43,980 nucleotides of DNA from an uncultured Clostridia bacterium (GTDB lineage Bacteria > Bacillota > Clostridia > Lachnospirales > CAG-274), in NCBI GenBank assembly GCA_947630475.1, contig CANRHR010000014.1, forward strand, positions 1 to 43,980, in the 5' to 3' direction. Below the pieces are notes generated by a model. That model made no database searches. It saw nothing but the letters and a program-made list of their open reading frames with translations, and was not told where the DNA came from. Each line of letters begins with the position of its first letter. Within the stretch, counting starts at the first letter, position 1. Shown in pieces: positions 16,497 to 28,035 of this stretch. The position numbers were made by a program, and so were the translations under genes.

Positions 16497-19383
16497 GTTT
16501 TTTATCTACTATACCCATGTTGCATCTATTGCAGCCGGCAATGGTAATGCAAGCGGAGGAAATTATGAGGGAGTTGCTCCGGAAAGCTCTTTGATTATAG
16601 TTAAGCTTGGTGAAAGAGGACGTAAAAGCTTTGCAAGAACGACAGAGATTATGAGGGCGGTAAAATATGTGATGGATAAGGCAATAGAGCTTAATATGCC
16701 TATATGCATAAATCTGTCTTATGGTACAAACGATGGATCTCACAGCGGTAATTCTTTGTTTGAAACATACTTAAATGAAGTTTGTCGTCTTCACAAATGC
16801 AGTATAATAACGGCAAGCGGGAATGAGGGATATAGCGGACATCATTTTTCTGCGGTAATTAAAAATCGCAGTTTTGAGGAATGTGAATTTGTTGTTTCTC
16901 AAGAAAATTCAAGCATATTTATTGGTCTTTGGAAGAGTTTTAATGATGAATTAAGTTATGAAATAATTGCGCCAAACGGAGAAAGAAGCCAAAGATTTTA
17001 TCCATACAGAGGAAGTGCCGAAATAGTGCTTCAGGATACGAAAATAGGAATAATTTTTGTTCAGCCGTCTGCTTATAATATCCAAGAGGCTGTATATTTT
17101 GAGCTTGAAAGATCTTCCTTTATACCATCGGGGCTTTGGAGGATAGTGATTTACGGTGAAAATGTGATTGATGGCAGGATAAACATTTGGCTGCCTGTTA
17201 CAGAAAAAGTAACGGCTCAAACTAAATTTTTATCACCCGATGTTTTAACTACTTTAACAATTCCTTCAACAGCTCAGGAGGTTATAAGCGTTGGCGGATA
17301 CAATTCATTAACAGGAGCGCCCGGCGATTTTTCAGGCAGAGGTTTTACAGCCGATAAAAGAGTAAAACCGGATTTAGTTGCTCCGGCTGTTAATGTAATG
17401 GGAGCTTCAAGCGGAAATTCTTATACGCCTATGACGGGAACAAGTATGGCGGCTCCATTTGTAACAGGCTCGGCGGCTTTGCTTATGCAGTGGGGTATAA
17501 TAAACAGAAACGATTTGTTTTTATATGGACAAAGGCTGAAAGCTTTTTTGCAGAGAGGCGCTTTAAGAGATGATAACGAGATATATCCAAATGAAATTCT
17601 CGGCTGGGGAAAACTTTGTCTTAGAAATACATTGAAACTTCTTGAGATATACAATAATAATCAAAGCTATACTATTATGCAGACTCAAGTTGACCCTGAC
17701 AACAGCGCCGTTTATTCTGAGGAGTATATAGATATAATTTTGGAGTATGACAGCAAAGTTAAGAAGCTTATAGAAGAAAATGAAAATATAAAAATTTGTC
17801 ATATAATCGAAAATAATTTTGTTATCATTCATGTAAAAGAATATTTTATTGACTATTTATATAATGAATTAGGAATAAATTCATTAAGACTTGAACCGTT
17901 TTTGCTTGGTCTTATGGAATCTACAGCTTTAGATGAATCTGGCATTACAACGGTTCAAAATCAGCCTTATCTTTCTTTAAGGGGAAACGGTGTAATAATA
18001 GGTATAGTTGATACGGGTATAGATTATAGGAATCCTGCTTTTATTTATGAAGATGGCAGCTCAAAAATATTGAGCATCTGGGATCAAACAATAAAAAGCG
18101 CTCCTCCGGAAGGATTTTGCTACGGCAGCGAATATACAAATGATGATATAAACAATGCTCTAAATTCTGAAAATCCTTTAAATATAGTTCCGTCAACAGA
18201 TGAAATAGGGCATGGTACAAATATCGCATCGGCTGCCGCAGGAAGAAGGCTTGATAACGGAGCATTTATAGGAGCCGCCCCCGATGCTCAGCTTGTTGTG
18301 GTTAAATTGAAGCAGGCAAAAAACAATATCAGACAGGAAAAATTTATTCCGGATTCGGCAAATTGTTATGAATCGAGCGACATTATGATAGGGATAGATT
18401 ATATAGTAAAAAAAGCGGAAGAATTTAATATGCCTGTATCAATAATAATAGGCATGGGAAGCAACGAAGGATCTCATACCGGAAATTCTCTTTTTGAACG
18501 CTATATTTCATCCATTGCCATAAGAAATGGAATTTATGTAAGCTGTGCCGTAGGAAATGAAGCCGATAAAGGTCATCATGCCTCAATTCAGCTTGCCGCT
18601 GATAATTATGAAGCGGAGCTTGAAATAAGAGTTGATGAAAATGAAAATGGTTTTCCTTTGTATATGTGGTCTTATATATCAGATAAAATTTCGGTTTCGA
18701 TAACTTCACCGTTGGGTGAGGTTATTGAAAGAGTTTATCCAAGCCTTAGTTTTTTTAGAGAATATAATCTCGTTTTGGGAAGCACAAGGGTATCGATTTC
18801 TTATTTTATGCCTATTTATCCGACAAGTGATCAGCTTACGCTTATAAGTTTTGATAAGCCAACCCCGGGGATATGGAAAATAAAGGTATATGGAGATATT
18901 GTTATCTTAGGTGATGTTCAGGCGTGGCTGCCTATAAGTGATTTTATAAAAGAGGGAACTGAGTTTTTGACGCCTGATGCTGCTTCAACGGCGACAGTGC
19001 CGTCTACGGCAAGCATTATAGGCCCTGTAGGAGCTTACAACCAAAGAGATGGCAGCATTTATGTTCCAAGCGGCAGAGGACCTACAAGATTTAATAATGT
19101 AAGGCCTTATTACGTTGCGCCCGGTGTAAGAGTTGAAGCGTATTCTAAAAATTCTGTAAACTATTTTACGGGAACAAGTGCGGCGGCGGCGATTACAGGA
19201 GGAGCGGCGGCACTTCTGTTGGAATGGGGGATAGTGAGAGGAAACAACACGGCGATGAATTCCGTTACCATAGTAAGCTATCTTATAAGAGGAGCAAACA
19301 GAAGTATAGGAAGTATTGAATATCCAAACAATATATGGGGCTATGGAGTTGTTGATTTATACAAAAGTATCCAAAGCATTTGA
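16495..19383 (+). pseudogene. Tandem subtilisin-like (S8, Csp-like) protease, 5' end missing
   Basis: Two S8 peptidase domains in one frame. The first begins abruptly at the catalytic histidine (THVASIAAGNG, codon 16516) and keeps its serine (GTSMAAPFVTG, Ser317), but the region with the catalytic aspartate is gone. The second domain is complete: Asp506 (GIVDTGID), His573 (GHGTNIAS) and Ser895 (FTGTSAAAAITGG). The family, common in Clostridia, includes germination proteases of the CspBA type and other two-domain cytosolic subtilases of about 1,100 residues. The apparent TTG start has no ribosome binding site and lies in the T-tract of a terminator hairpin. I conclude that a deletion or rearrangement fused the gene to that hairpin and that it is probably not expressed. 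Confidence 0.8.
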
Positions 19384-19694
19384 TAAAAGAATAATCGTAT
19401 GATATAATAAATCATTAATATTCGCACTTCCGCTTATGCTGCGTACTAATAAACAACCTAATTTTTTAGGTAATTTTCAGTATGTCAAGAAAGCTTAAAT
19501 TTACGATTGAAGCCGAGCAGAAACGGGCTAAGGGAAAATTGGTAAGCCCACTGACAGGCGGTGGGTTTCTTAAAGTATTCGCAGCTATATGAAGCTAATC
19601 CTAACCTAAAAATGTATGGAAAATAAGAGTGATTTTTGATAAAATAGTTACTGTTATAAAACGCTAAATCGAGATTGATAGGGAGAATAAGTTT
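19384..19694 (+). other. Gene-free stretch with hairpins and a short ORF
   Basis: This 311-base gap holds two small hairpins (ACCTAA/TTAGGT at 19456-19471 and AAGCCCAC/GTGGGTTT at 19544-19568, the latter terminator-like). It also holds a 36-codon frame at 19482-19592 (MSRKLKFTIEAEQKRAKGKL...). That frame has no ribosome binding site and its second half overlaps the hairpin, so it is more likely the remnant of a lost gene than a working one. Confidence 0.4.
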
Positions 19695-20150
19695 ATGGAA
19701 GATTACGGAAGATTATGGGATGATTACGCTATTAAATTTAATTCGAAGTTAGTAGATTTAGATGGAGATTGGAATCAACTTGATGAAGATGAACAGGAAA
19801 TAGCAGCCTTATGGAAGTTGTTTGTTGACATCAATAATGGCGGATTTATCCAGTTTTTTTGCAACTGGGGTTTTCAGTGTTTATGTTATGCCATGCGCGG
19901 ATTGAAGCGTATTGAAGATATCAGTCTTTATGATTTGTTGGACAATACCTATTTTGATGTTTTGGATAAATTCAAAAATGACTCCAGATTGGAGGCTTAT
20001 TGGGATATACCTGAATATTTGACAGATGAAGATGAAAAAATTCTTAATGCTTTGGACACACAGTTTTATGAAACAGAAAGCGAGCATTTCACGAAAATGG
20101 CTTACGAATATTACTGCAAAACGTTGAAGAAAACTGTAACTTTAAATTGA
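19695..20150 (+). CDS. DUF4375 (DMP19-like) protein
   Basis: A 151-residue, strongly acidic protein with no membrane segment. The core LWKLFVDINNGGFIQFFCNWG followed by ETESEHFTKMAYEYY fits DUF4375. One member of that family, DMP19 of Neisseria, is a DNA-mimic protein that binds a repressor; most have no known role. The many Asp and Glu residues agree with a DNA mimic or with an immunity-type protein. TAGGGAGAA precedes the ATG. The gene stands alone behind a hairpin-rich gap. Confidence 0.65.
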   Translation: MEDYGRLWDDYAIKFNSKLVDLDGDWNQLDEDEQEIAALWKLFVDINNGGFIQFFCNWGFQCLCYAMRGLKRIEDISLYDLLDNTYFDVLDKFKNDSRLEAYWDIPEYLTDEDEKILNALDTQFYETESEHFTKMAYEYYCKTLKKTVTLN

Positions 20151-20163
20151 CGAAAGGTGTTAA

Positions 20164-20259
20164 ATGTTACATGATGACAGATTGCTTGCAAAACCAATAA
20201 AAGCAGCAATATCACGCCTGAGTTGTATCAATTGCAAATATTGTAAAATATTAATATAA
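20164..20259 (+). CDS. Possible 31-residue cysteine-rich peptide
   Basis: After GAAAGGTGTTAA an ATG opens a 31-codon frame ending in SCINCKYCKILI, just before rarA. The ribosome binding site is acceptable and the CxxCxxC end is unusual, but the frame is too short to judge. It may be the last piece of a lost gene. Confidence 0.25.
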   Translation: MLHDDRLLAKPIKAAISRLSCINCKYCKILI

Positions 20260-20272
20260 AAACGGTGAAGCT

Positions 20273-21592
20273 ATGGATTTATTTGATTATCAAAGAGAAA
20301 AATATATGAAAAAGGAAGCGCCGCTTGCTTCTAGGTTAAGGCCAAAAACTTTGGAAGATTTTGTCGGACAGGATCATATAATAGGTAAAAACAAATTGCT
20401 TTACAGAGCGATAAAGGCTGATAAGCTTACATCTATAATATTATATGGGCCGCCCGGCACAGGGAAGACAACTTTGGCAAAAATTATAGCAAACACTACA
20501 AAAGGCTGTTTTAAGCAGCTTAACGCCACTTCATCAGGAGTTAAGGAAATAAAAGAAACTGTGGAAGAGGCTAAAGCTTCTTTGGGAATAAGCGGAAAAA
20601 GAACAATACTTTTTATAGATGAAATCCATAGATTTAATAAATCTCAACAGGATGCCCTGCTTCCATATGTAGAAGACGGAACGGTTATTTTAGTTGGCGC
20701 AACAACGGAAAATCCTTATTTTGAGGTAAATAAAGCGCTTATTTCCAGAAGTATTATTTTTGAGCTTTATCATTTAAGTTTTGATGATATAAAAACCATA
20801 ATAAAAAAAGCGCTTAGTGATAATGAAAATGGGCTTGGCGCTTATGATGTGCTTATGAGCGAAGAATCGGTTGATTTTATAGCAGATATGGCAAACGGAG
20901 ATGCAAGAGCGGCGCTTAATGCTGTTGAGCTTGCTGTTTTAACAACACAAAGAGATGAAGAAAGCGGTAAAATAATTATAGATATTCAAACTGCGCAGGA
21001 ATGTATACAAAAAAGAGCTGTTAATTATGAAAAAGATGGTGACAATCATTATGATATAATTTCTGCTTTTATAAAAAGCATGAGAGGAACCGATCCTGAT
21101 GCTGCGGTATATTATCTTGCAAAAATGCTGTATGCCGGAGAAGACCCAAAGTTTATAGCCAGAAGAATCGTTATTTGCGCAAGTGAAGATGTTGGCAACG
21201 CCGATCCTCAGGCTTTGCAGGTTGCCGTTGCGGCAGCTCAGGCAACAGATTTTATAGGCATGCCTGAGTGCCGAATAATATTGGCAAACGCCGCCTCATA
21301 TGTTGCCTGCGCGCCTAAAAGCAATGCGGCTGTAATGGCAATAGATAAAGCATTTGATGACGTAAGATCAAAACAAACATCTCCTGTTCCTGCCCATTTG
21401 AGAGATAATCATTATAAAGGCGCAAAATCTATGGGAAGAGGAATAGGATATAAATATCCTCATGATTTTAAGAATAATTATGTTAAACAGCAGTATTTGC
21501 CTGATGAATTGATAAATGAATGTTATTACTGTCCAAATGACAGCGGCTATGAAAAAAAGATAAAAAAATGGCTTGAATATCTAAGACAGTAA
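20273..21592 (+). CDS. rarA: Replication-associated recombination protein A (RarA/MgsA AAA+ ATPase)
   Basis: RarA acts at stalled or blocked replication forks. The 439-residue protein has the N-terminal APLASRLRPKTLEDFVGQDHIIG, Walker A GPPGTGKTT (59-67), Walker B FIDEIHRF and sensor 1 LVGATTENPYFEVN with the arginine finger region LISRS. It also has the C-terminal tetramerisation part (EDPKFIARRIVICASEDVGNADP and YKYPHDF). The length and all domains are normal. It is followed 21 bases later by a deaminase gene, so the two may be cotranscribed. Confidence 0.95.
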   Translation: MDLFDYQREKYMKKEAPLASRLRPKTLEDFVGQDHIIGKNKLLYRAIKADKLTSIILYGPPGTGKTTLAKIIANTTKGCFKQLNATSSGVKEIKETVEEAKASLGISGKRTILFIDEIHRFNKSQQDALLPYVEDGTVILVGATTENPYFEVNKALISRSIIFELYHLSFDDIKTIIKKALSDNENGLGAYDVLMSEESVDFIADMANGDARAALNAVELAVLTTQRDEESGKIIIDIQTAQECIQKRAVNYEKDGDNHYDIISAFIKSMRGTDPDAAVYYLAKMLYAGEDPKFIARRIVICASEDVGNADPQALQVAVAAAQATDFIGMPECRIILANAASYVACAPKSNAAVMAIDKAFDDVRSKQTSPVPAHLRDNHYKGAKSMGRGIGYKYPHDFKNNYVKQQYLPDELINECYYCPNDSGYEKKIKKWLEYLRQ

Positions 21593-21613
21593 ATAAGCTT
21601 AGGGAGATTTTAT

Positions 21614-22069
21614 ATGAATGAATTTATGAAAAAGGCAATAGAAGAGGCATATGAGGGAATAAAAAATGGTCATGGCGGGCCTTTTGGCGCTGTTGTAGTT
21701 AAGGATGGCAAGATTATTGCAAGCGGACATAATATGGTTATTGCAGAAAACGATCCTACAATGCATGGAGAAATTGCAGCAATAAGAAAGGCGGCAAAGG
21801 CTGTTGAAAGCTTTGATTTATCCGGCTGTGAGATATATACGACAGGCCAGCCATGCCCTATGTGTTTGGCGGCAATAATGTGGGCTAATATTGATAAAGT
21901 TTATTATGGAGCTGACAGCGGCGATATTGAAGATATTGGATTTAGGGACAGTAAGTTTTATGATATTATAAACAGCGGCAATGTAAATTTTTTAGAACAA
22001 ACAGATAAAAAGCAATGTCTTGAGCTTTTTGATGCTTATAAAAATATAAAAGATAAAAAGAATTATTAA
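21614..22069 (+). CDS. guaD: Guanine deaminase-like nucleoside deaminase
   Basis: A 151-residue cytidine deaminase-fold zinc enzyme. Zinc ligands are His51, Cys81 and Cys84, with catalytic Glu53 (MHGEIAAI; PCPMC). The length, the NDPTMHGE segment, and the later DIGFRDSKFYDII are close to Bacillus GuaD, which converts guanine to xanthine. TadA tRNA deaminases share the fold, but the GuaD-like C-terminus argues for the purine enzyme. The usual HAE motif reads HGE here, which is a mild variation. The RBS is AGGGAG. Confidence 0.75.
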   Translation: MNEFMKKAIEEAYEGIKNGHGGPFGAVVVKDGKIIASGHNMVIAENDPTMHGEIAAIRKAAKAVESFDLSGCEIYTTGQPCPMCLAAIMWANIDKVYYGADSGDIEDIGFRDSKFYDIINSGNVNFLEQTDKKQCLELFDAYKNIKDKKNY

Positions 22070-22130
22070 TCTGACAAGTAAGACCATGCGGTGGGCACTT
22101 CGTTGGAAACTTTAAAAAGGAGGCTAAAAT

Positions 22131-23717
22131 ATGGAAAGAAAAACCAAAAAGTGGTACGGGGATTTGGGCAACGGCAATTTCAGAAACCCTATTCTTTATA
22201 CCGATTATTCCGATCCGGATGCCATAAGGGTAGGCGACGACTATTTTATGATTTCATCGAGCTTTTGCAATACGCCGGCTATACCTATTTTACATTCTAA
22301 GGATTTGGTTAATTGGAAAGTTATTAATTATGCTGTTGAAAAAATTCCGGGGCAGCGTTATGAAAATCCTGAGCATGGGTGTGGAGTATGGGCGCCTGCC
22401 ATAAGATATCATGACGGTTGGTATTGGATTATATTCCCTATGCCCGATGAAGGAATCTTTATGACCAAAGCAAAGGATCCTTGGGGCAAATGGTCTGAGC
22501 CTGTTTGTATGCATGAGGCAAAGGGCTGGATTGATCCTTGTCCGTTTTGGGACGATGATGGAAACGCTTATCTTGTAACGGCATATGCAAGAAGCAGAAT
22601 CGGCTTTAAAAGTATAATACATATAAGCAGAATGAAACCCGATTGTACGGCTCTTTTGGACGAAGGGGTTCATGTTTTTGACGGAAATACAAATAATCAA
22701 GAAACAATAGAAGGACCGAAGCTTTATAAAAGGAACGGCTATTATTATATTTTTGCCCCAGCAGGAGGTGTTAAAACAGGCTGGCAGACTATATTGAGAA
22801 GTAAAAATATTTATGGACCTTATGAATATAAAAACGTACTGGTTCAAGGCTCTACATCTATAAACGGGCCGCATCAAGGCGCATGGGTGGATACAAAAAC
22901 CGGAGAAGATTGGTTTTTGCATTTTCAAGATGTTTATGCGGCAGGAAGAATAATACATCTTCAGCCCATAGAATGGATAGAGGATTGGCCTGTTATGGGA
23001 AATTTTAAAAACGGCGAATTGTTTGGCGAACCTGTTGCAGAGCATAAAAAACCCGATGTAGGCGCTCAATATCCAATAGAGGCGCCGGAGGCAAGTGATG
23101 ATTTTTCCGGTGAAAAACTTGGTCTTCAATGGCAGTGGAATGCAAATTATAAAAATGAATGGTATGAAATGGATACCGAAAAAAAGGTTATCAGGCTTTT
23201 TTCTTATCCCAAAAAAAAGGACGGATCATTATCTGATGTAAAAAATCTTTTGCTGCAAAAGTGGTGTCTGCCTGAGTTTGAAGCAGAAACAAAGCTTAAT
23301 ACCGAAAATCTCTTAAATGGGGATATATGCGGCATGGTTTCTTTAGGTATGAGCTTTGGCGCAGCGGCTGTAAAAAAAGAAAATAATAAATTAAAGCTTA
23401 TAACAATTTTTGGAGAACAAACCTTTGTTGATGAAAAAGCAAGCGCATCAGATATTACAAATGAAATAACGGAATTGAACGGCATAAAAAATATCTTCTT
23501 TAAAAATATTGTAAAAAGAATCGATTCAAAACAAGAGGGGATACCATTAGAAAAAATAAGCTTTGAATACAGTACGAATGGCAAGGAATATAAAGAGATT
23601 TTAAGCTTTGAATCAAAAGCGGGGCGCTGGGTAGGTGTGAAAAATGGAATATTCTGTATGCATGAAGGCTCCGGAGAATGTGGATTTACAGAGAGCGAAT
23701 ATTTTAATATTTATTAA
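22131..23717 (+). CDS. Glycoside hydrolase family 43 enzyme (beta-xylosidase type)
   Basis: A 528-residue protein without signal peptide, so it should act in the cytoplasm on imported oligosaccharides. The five-bladed propeller runs to about residue 310, with the family's three carboxylates: Asp28 (YSDPD), Asp135 (WIDPCPFWDDDG) and Glu194 (ETIEGPKLY). Residues from about 325 form the concanavalin-like C-terminal domain (DDFSGEKLGLQWQWNANYKNEW) seen in intracellular beta-xylosidases and arabinofuranosidases. Exact sugar specificity cannot be read from sequence. The RBS AAAAGGAGG lies just before the start. No transporter gene is adjacent. Confidence 0.88.
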   Translation: MERKTKKWYGDLGNGNFRNPILYTDYSDPDAIRVGDDYFMISSSFCNTPAIPILHSKDLVNWKVINYAVEKIPGQRYENPEHGCGVWAPAIRYHDGWYWIIFPMPDEGIFMTKAKDPWGKWSEPVCMHEAKGWIDPCPFWDDDGNAYLVTAYARSRIGFKSIIHISRMKPDCTALLDEGVHVFDGNTNNQETIEGPKLYKRNGYYYIFAPAGGVKTGWQTILRSKNIYGPYEYKNVLVQGSTSINGPHQGAWVDTKTGEDWFLHFQDVYAAGRIIHLQPIEWIEDWPVMGNFKNGELFGEPVAEHKKPDVGAQYPIEAPEASDDFSGEKLGLQWQWNANYKNEWYEMDTEKKVIRLFSYPKKKDGSLSDVKNLLLQKWCLPEFEAETKLNTENLLNGDICGMVSLGMSFGAAAVKKENNKLKLITIFGEQTFVDEKASASDITNEITELNGIKNIFFKNIVKRIDSKQEGIPLEKISFEYSTNGKEYKEILSFESKAGRWVGVKNGIFCMHEGSGECGFTESEYFNIY

Positions 23718-23812
23718 AAAAATGTATAATAAAAATTGTAAATGCAAGAAATGCCTAAGTCAATTATATTTATATTTCGATAAAAAATTATTGATACAAA
23801 TCGGAGGGATAT

Positions 23813-26800
23813 ATGAATATAAAAAAATTTAAATTTAATCAGATAATAATTATAGCTGTTACATGTATGTTTGTCGGAATTATGATATTTAATATTTTTA
23901 TTATGTATAATATAGCCTCAAAGCAGACAGAAGAAATAGGCAAAATGAGGATACAGAATATTTCGATAGGCTTTCAAAAATCTCTGACAAAGGCTGAAAA
24001 TACGCTTAACCAAATAAGCAGCGGTATAAATGAACTGATTTCACAAAATGCTTCGGAGGAGGAAATAAGGAAATTTCTTTCTGAACAAAAAAATATTGTT
24101 TACCGATCGAATGAACTTTGTCTTAATGTGTTTTGTGTTATAGACGGAGATGTGTTAATTTCCGATATGAGTGAACCCGATAATTATGTACTTCAGGACA
24201 GAATGTGGTACAGAGGGCTTTTATCAAAGAAAAAAGGAGAAATTTATATTTCACCTACATATGCAGATGCATTTACCGATAATATGTGTTTTACTGTTAC
24301 CAAAATGCTTGATAACGGCTCTATTGTGGGTGTTGATTACAGTGTGTTGGAAATTCAGTCATATGTTGCCGAGATGAGCAGCGACGGTTACGGCGATGCA
24401 ATGATTATAGATGAAAATGAAACAATAGTTGGATATACTGACCCAAATATGATTGGAAAAAAGCTTTCTTCCGAGCTTCCTCAGTATCGTAATGCGTTTT
24501 TAAGGGCTGTCGCTTCTAATGATGATAATTTCTCCATAAGAGAAGGGGGCGCAACCGAACAAAAAAGCACAATATTTTGCAGCAGAACCGAAAACGGCTG
24601 GTATATGATATGCAGCGTAAACAATCAGGAGCTTTATAAAGAAAACTATTTACAGTTGTTCCGTAACTTTATAATGTCTATAATGTTTGTGATAGTAATA
24701 GTCGGATATTATTTTCTTGGGCGCAACCGAAAAAATATTATATATAAAAATAAAGAATTGCCATTGGAAACAGATGAAAGCAGCATTTTGCAAAATAAAG
24801 ATATGAAACAAAAAAAAGAGCAGGTAAATCTTATAATAAAACAACAAAAGAAATTTCAAATAATAATTACGGTAATATTTATTTTAACCATGATTATTGT
24901 TATTTTCTGCACAACATCAATGACAATAAACGAAAGCCGTATCAAAATGGAAGAAGAGCTGAGAGGCTATAACTATGAGATCGGCGACTGGGTGCTTGAG
25001 CAGAAGAGCATTTTGGATATGTTTGAAAATGTAATTAAGGCAAAGCCGGATCTTTTGGAAAATTATGACGAAATGGTAAAATTTTTGGATGATATTACAA
25101 GGCATTATCCTAAAATTTCCGCAACATATATCGCAAATCCGAATTTTGCTCATGGACATCCTATGGTTATGAATAACGGCTGGGTTCCGGAAGAAGATTA
25201 TGTTGAAGAAGAACGTATTTGGTACACAAAAGCACTTGTGGCGGAAGATTTTAATATTACGGAGCCTTATTATGATGCAAGAACAGGCGAATACTGCGTT
25301 ACATTTTCCAAGGCTGTAGAATCGGATAAAGGAGAGTTTTACGGTGTATTTGCAATAGACTTCTATCTTAATGAGCTTACATCAATTTTAGGTGATGGAT
25401 ATTCTGAAGGAAGTTATGCATTTCTTGTTGATAAAAATGGTTTGATTATAGATCATCCCAATTCTGAATATAAATTTTCAGATAAAACCTCAATTAATAT
25501 ACATAATTTAGTATATGATAAGTTATATAGTAAATCCGGCATGGTTATGCTCCGTGATTATGACAACAAATATAAGGTATGTTTATCTCAAGATGAGGTT
25601 GTATCAGATTTTAGAATAATTGTTGTTAAAGATTGGTGGAGTATATATGGCAATGTTTTGAAATATACATCACTGTTTCTGTTTTTGTTTGGAATCTGCA
25701 TTTTATTGATAAATATAATTATTTCTAAAATGATAAAATGGTAGTGGAATGCATATGATGATGTAAAAAAATCCGCCGATGCAGCAATTAAAGCCGAAAA
25801 GGCTAAATCTCAATTTTTATCAAGTATGTCGCATGAAATCAGAACACCTATAAATGCAGTGCTTGGTATGAATGAAATGATACTTAGAGAGTGTAAAGAT
25901 GAACAGCTTCTTTCTTATGCCGCCAATATACAAAGCTCCGGAAAGACTCTTTTATTCTTGATTAATGATATACTTGATTTATCTAAAATTGAATCGGGCA
26001 AAATGGAAATAATTCCCGTGGAATATGAATTATTTGATCTGCTTTTGGATTTGTGGAATGTAATTTATATGAGAGCAAATGAAAAAAATTTGAAAATTAA
26101 TTTTTTAATTGATGAAACCTTACCTAAAACCTTATACGGAGATGATGTCAGAGTAAAACAAATTGTGACCAATCTTCTTACAAATGCGGTTAAATATACT
26201 CCCGAAGGAGAGGTTGAATTAAAGGTTAACTACCAAAAAGATCAAGATAATACAATTTTGCTTATAATATCCGTAAAAGATACGGGCATAGGTATCAAGC
26301 AGGAAGATATGGGAAGGCTTTTTGAAGATTTCAGGCGTCTTGATGAAGGTAAGAACAGAAAAATTGAAGGAACAGGCTTGGGAATGAATATAACTTTATC
26401 TTTGCTTAAACTTATGGGCGGAGATATTAATGTAGAGAGCGAATACCAAAAAGGTTCCGTATTTACTGTTAAAATACCTCAAAAGGTTGTTAACAATGAG
26501 CCCTGCGGCAGTTTTGAAAAAGCAAGAAATATGCAAAGGCAGGGAAAATTAGGAAGCCAAGAAAGCTTTGAGGCTCCGCAGGCCAATATACTTGTTGTAG
26601 ATGATAACGCAATGAATCTTACCGTATTTAAATCATTGCTTAAGCGCACAAAGGTTAATGTTGTTACGGCATCTTCCGGAAAAGAATGTCTTGAGCTTGT
26701 AAAGAAAAGCCCATATCATATTATTTTTATGGATCATATGATGCCTGAAATGGATGGAATTGAAACTCTTCATGAAATTAAAAAGCTTACAGATTTTCCA

Positions 26801-27616
26801 AATGATGGGGTGCCAATTATCGTTTTAACGGCAAACGCTTTATCGGGAGCAAGAGAATCCTATTTGGCGGAGGGCTTTACAGACTTTTTGACAAAGCCTA
26901 TAGATGGTGATAAGCTTGAGAAAATGATTGTTTATTATCTTCCCAAGGAGATTGTGCATAAAAAAGAAAACGATGATTCACAGACAGAAGAAAGTTCAAG
27001 CAATAAAAGTGAGTATGATAAATATTCGGAATATGGAATATCTATAGAACAGGGGCTTTCGTATTCAAAAGGCAACCTTGATGTGTATTTGGATCTTATT
27101 GATATGTTTCTTAATGATGACAATCAGCAGGATAAATTAGAAAAATTTATTTTTGAAGAAAATATGAATGATTATGGTATTCAAGTACACGCATTAAAAG
27201 GAAATGCGAGAACGTTAGGCGCAAATGAACTTGCCGATATTGCTTTTGAGCATGAAAAGCAGAGCAAAGCAGGAAATATCGATTATGTTGATCAGCATTG
27301 GGGCGAGCTTGTTGAAAAATGGAATACCGCAAGAGAAGGCTTCGAGCAGTTTTGTATAGACAATGGCAGAATTGAAGCTGATGAATCCGAAACTGTTGAT
27401 ATGGATAGAGAGATATTTGAAATATCACCTGAAGATTTTGAGGCGGCAGCTTCGCTTATTGATGATTTTGAAACTGAAAAAGCTTTGGAAATGCTTAATC
27501 AATGGCTTAAAAATAATTTAAGGCAAGATGAACGCAAACGCATAAAGAGTGCGGTTATGGCTCTTGAAAAAGAATTTGATGAAGAAAAAGCTATAGAAAT
27601 ACTTAGAGGTAATTAA
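23813..27616 (+). pseudogene. Double-Cache hybrid histidine kinase interrupted by an in-frame TAG
   Basis: A single frame of 1,267 codons encodes two tandem sensor modules, each a Cache-like extracellular domain between membrane helices (about residues 10-300 and 348-640). Next come HisKA with His674 (MSHEIRTP), HATPase (NLLTNAVKYTP, DTGIGI, GTGLGM), a receiver domain with Asp974 (FMDHMMPEMDG) and an HPt domain with His1126 (VHALKGNARTLGA). A TAG at 25742-25744 (codon 644) cuts it between the last membrane helix and HisKA. The text on both sides (ISKMIKW / WNAYDDVKKSADAA) continues smoothly in the same frame. The second piece could restart at ATG 25826, but that would remove the linker and all sensing. 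The stop of the full gene overlaps the start of the regulator gene (TAATG). Confidence 0.82.
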
Positions 27617-28025
27617 TGGAGGTTAAAAAATATTTGAAAGAAGAAGTATTGTAGCAGTAGATGACAGTGTAATAATGTTAAAAATGCTTGAAAATATTTT
27701 GGGTGAAAAATATCATTTTCATGGATTTTCAAAGGGAGCAAGAGCGCTTAAGTTTTTGACATATAAAGTACCAAGCCTTCTTATACTTGATATAGATATG
27801 CCTGAGCTTAACGGCTTTGAGCTTTTGAAAATAATAAAAAATGATGAAAATTTAAAGAATGTGCCTGTTATTTTCCTTACATCAAACGGAGATAGGGATC
27901 ACGTTATAGGAGCTTTTAAGACAGGGGCAAATGATTATGTAGTTAAGCCCGTAAAAGAAGAGATTTTAATGGAAAAGGTACTTAAGCTAATGAACGACAA
28001 AAGCAACAAAGATATGTTCTTTTGA
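27616..28025 (+). pseudogene. Response regulator (single receiver domain) with a 5' frameshift
   Basis: A receiver domain with FERRSIVAVDDS, the phospho-acceptor in LILDIDMPELNG, VIFLTSNG and NDYVVKPV. The open frame has an ATG only at 27675, inside the domain, which would drop the acidic pair (VAVDDS). A natural start exists at 27616 (TAATG overlap with the kinase, GGAGG nearby) but its frame stops after 12 codons. If the A6 run at 27625-27630 had seven A residues, the frame would read MEVKKIFERRSIVAVDDS without a break. So one base seems to be missing in a homopolymer. The gene has no DNA-binding domain and would act as the partner of the hybrid kinase before it. Confidence 0.75.
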
Positions 28026-28035
28026 TTGACAAAAC

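Noticed and set aside
22070..22130. Possible structured RNA between the deaminase and GH43 genes
   Set aside because: The 61-base gap has some GC-rich words but no stable hairpin that I can draw.
22290..23129. 279-residue minus-strand open frame opposite the GH43 gene
   Set aside because: It is a shadow of a well-conserved coding gene and shows no family motifs.
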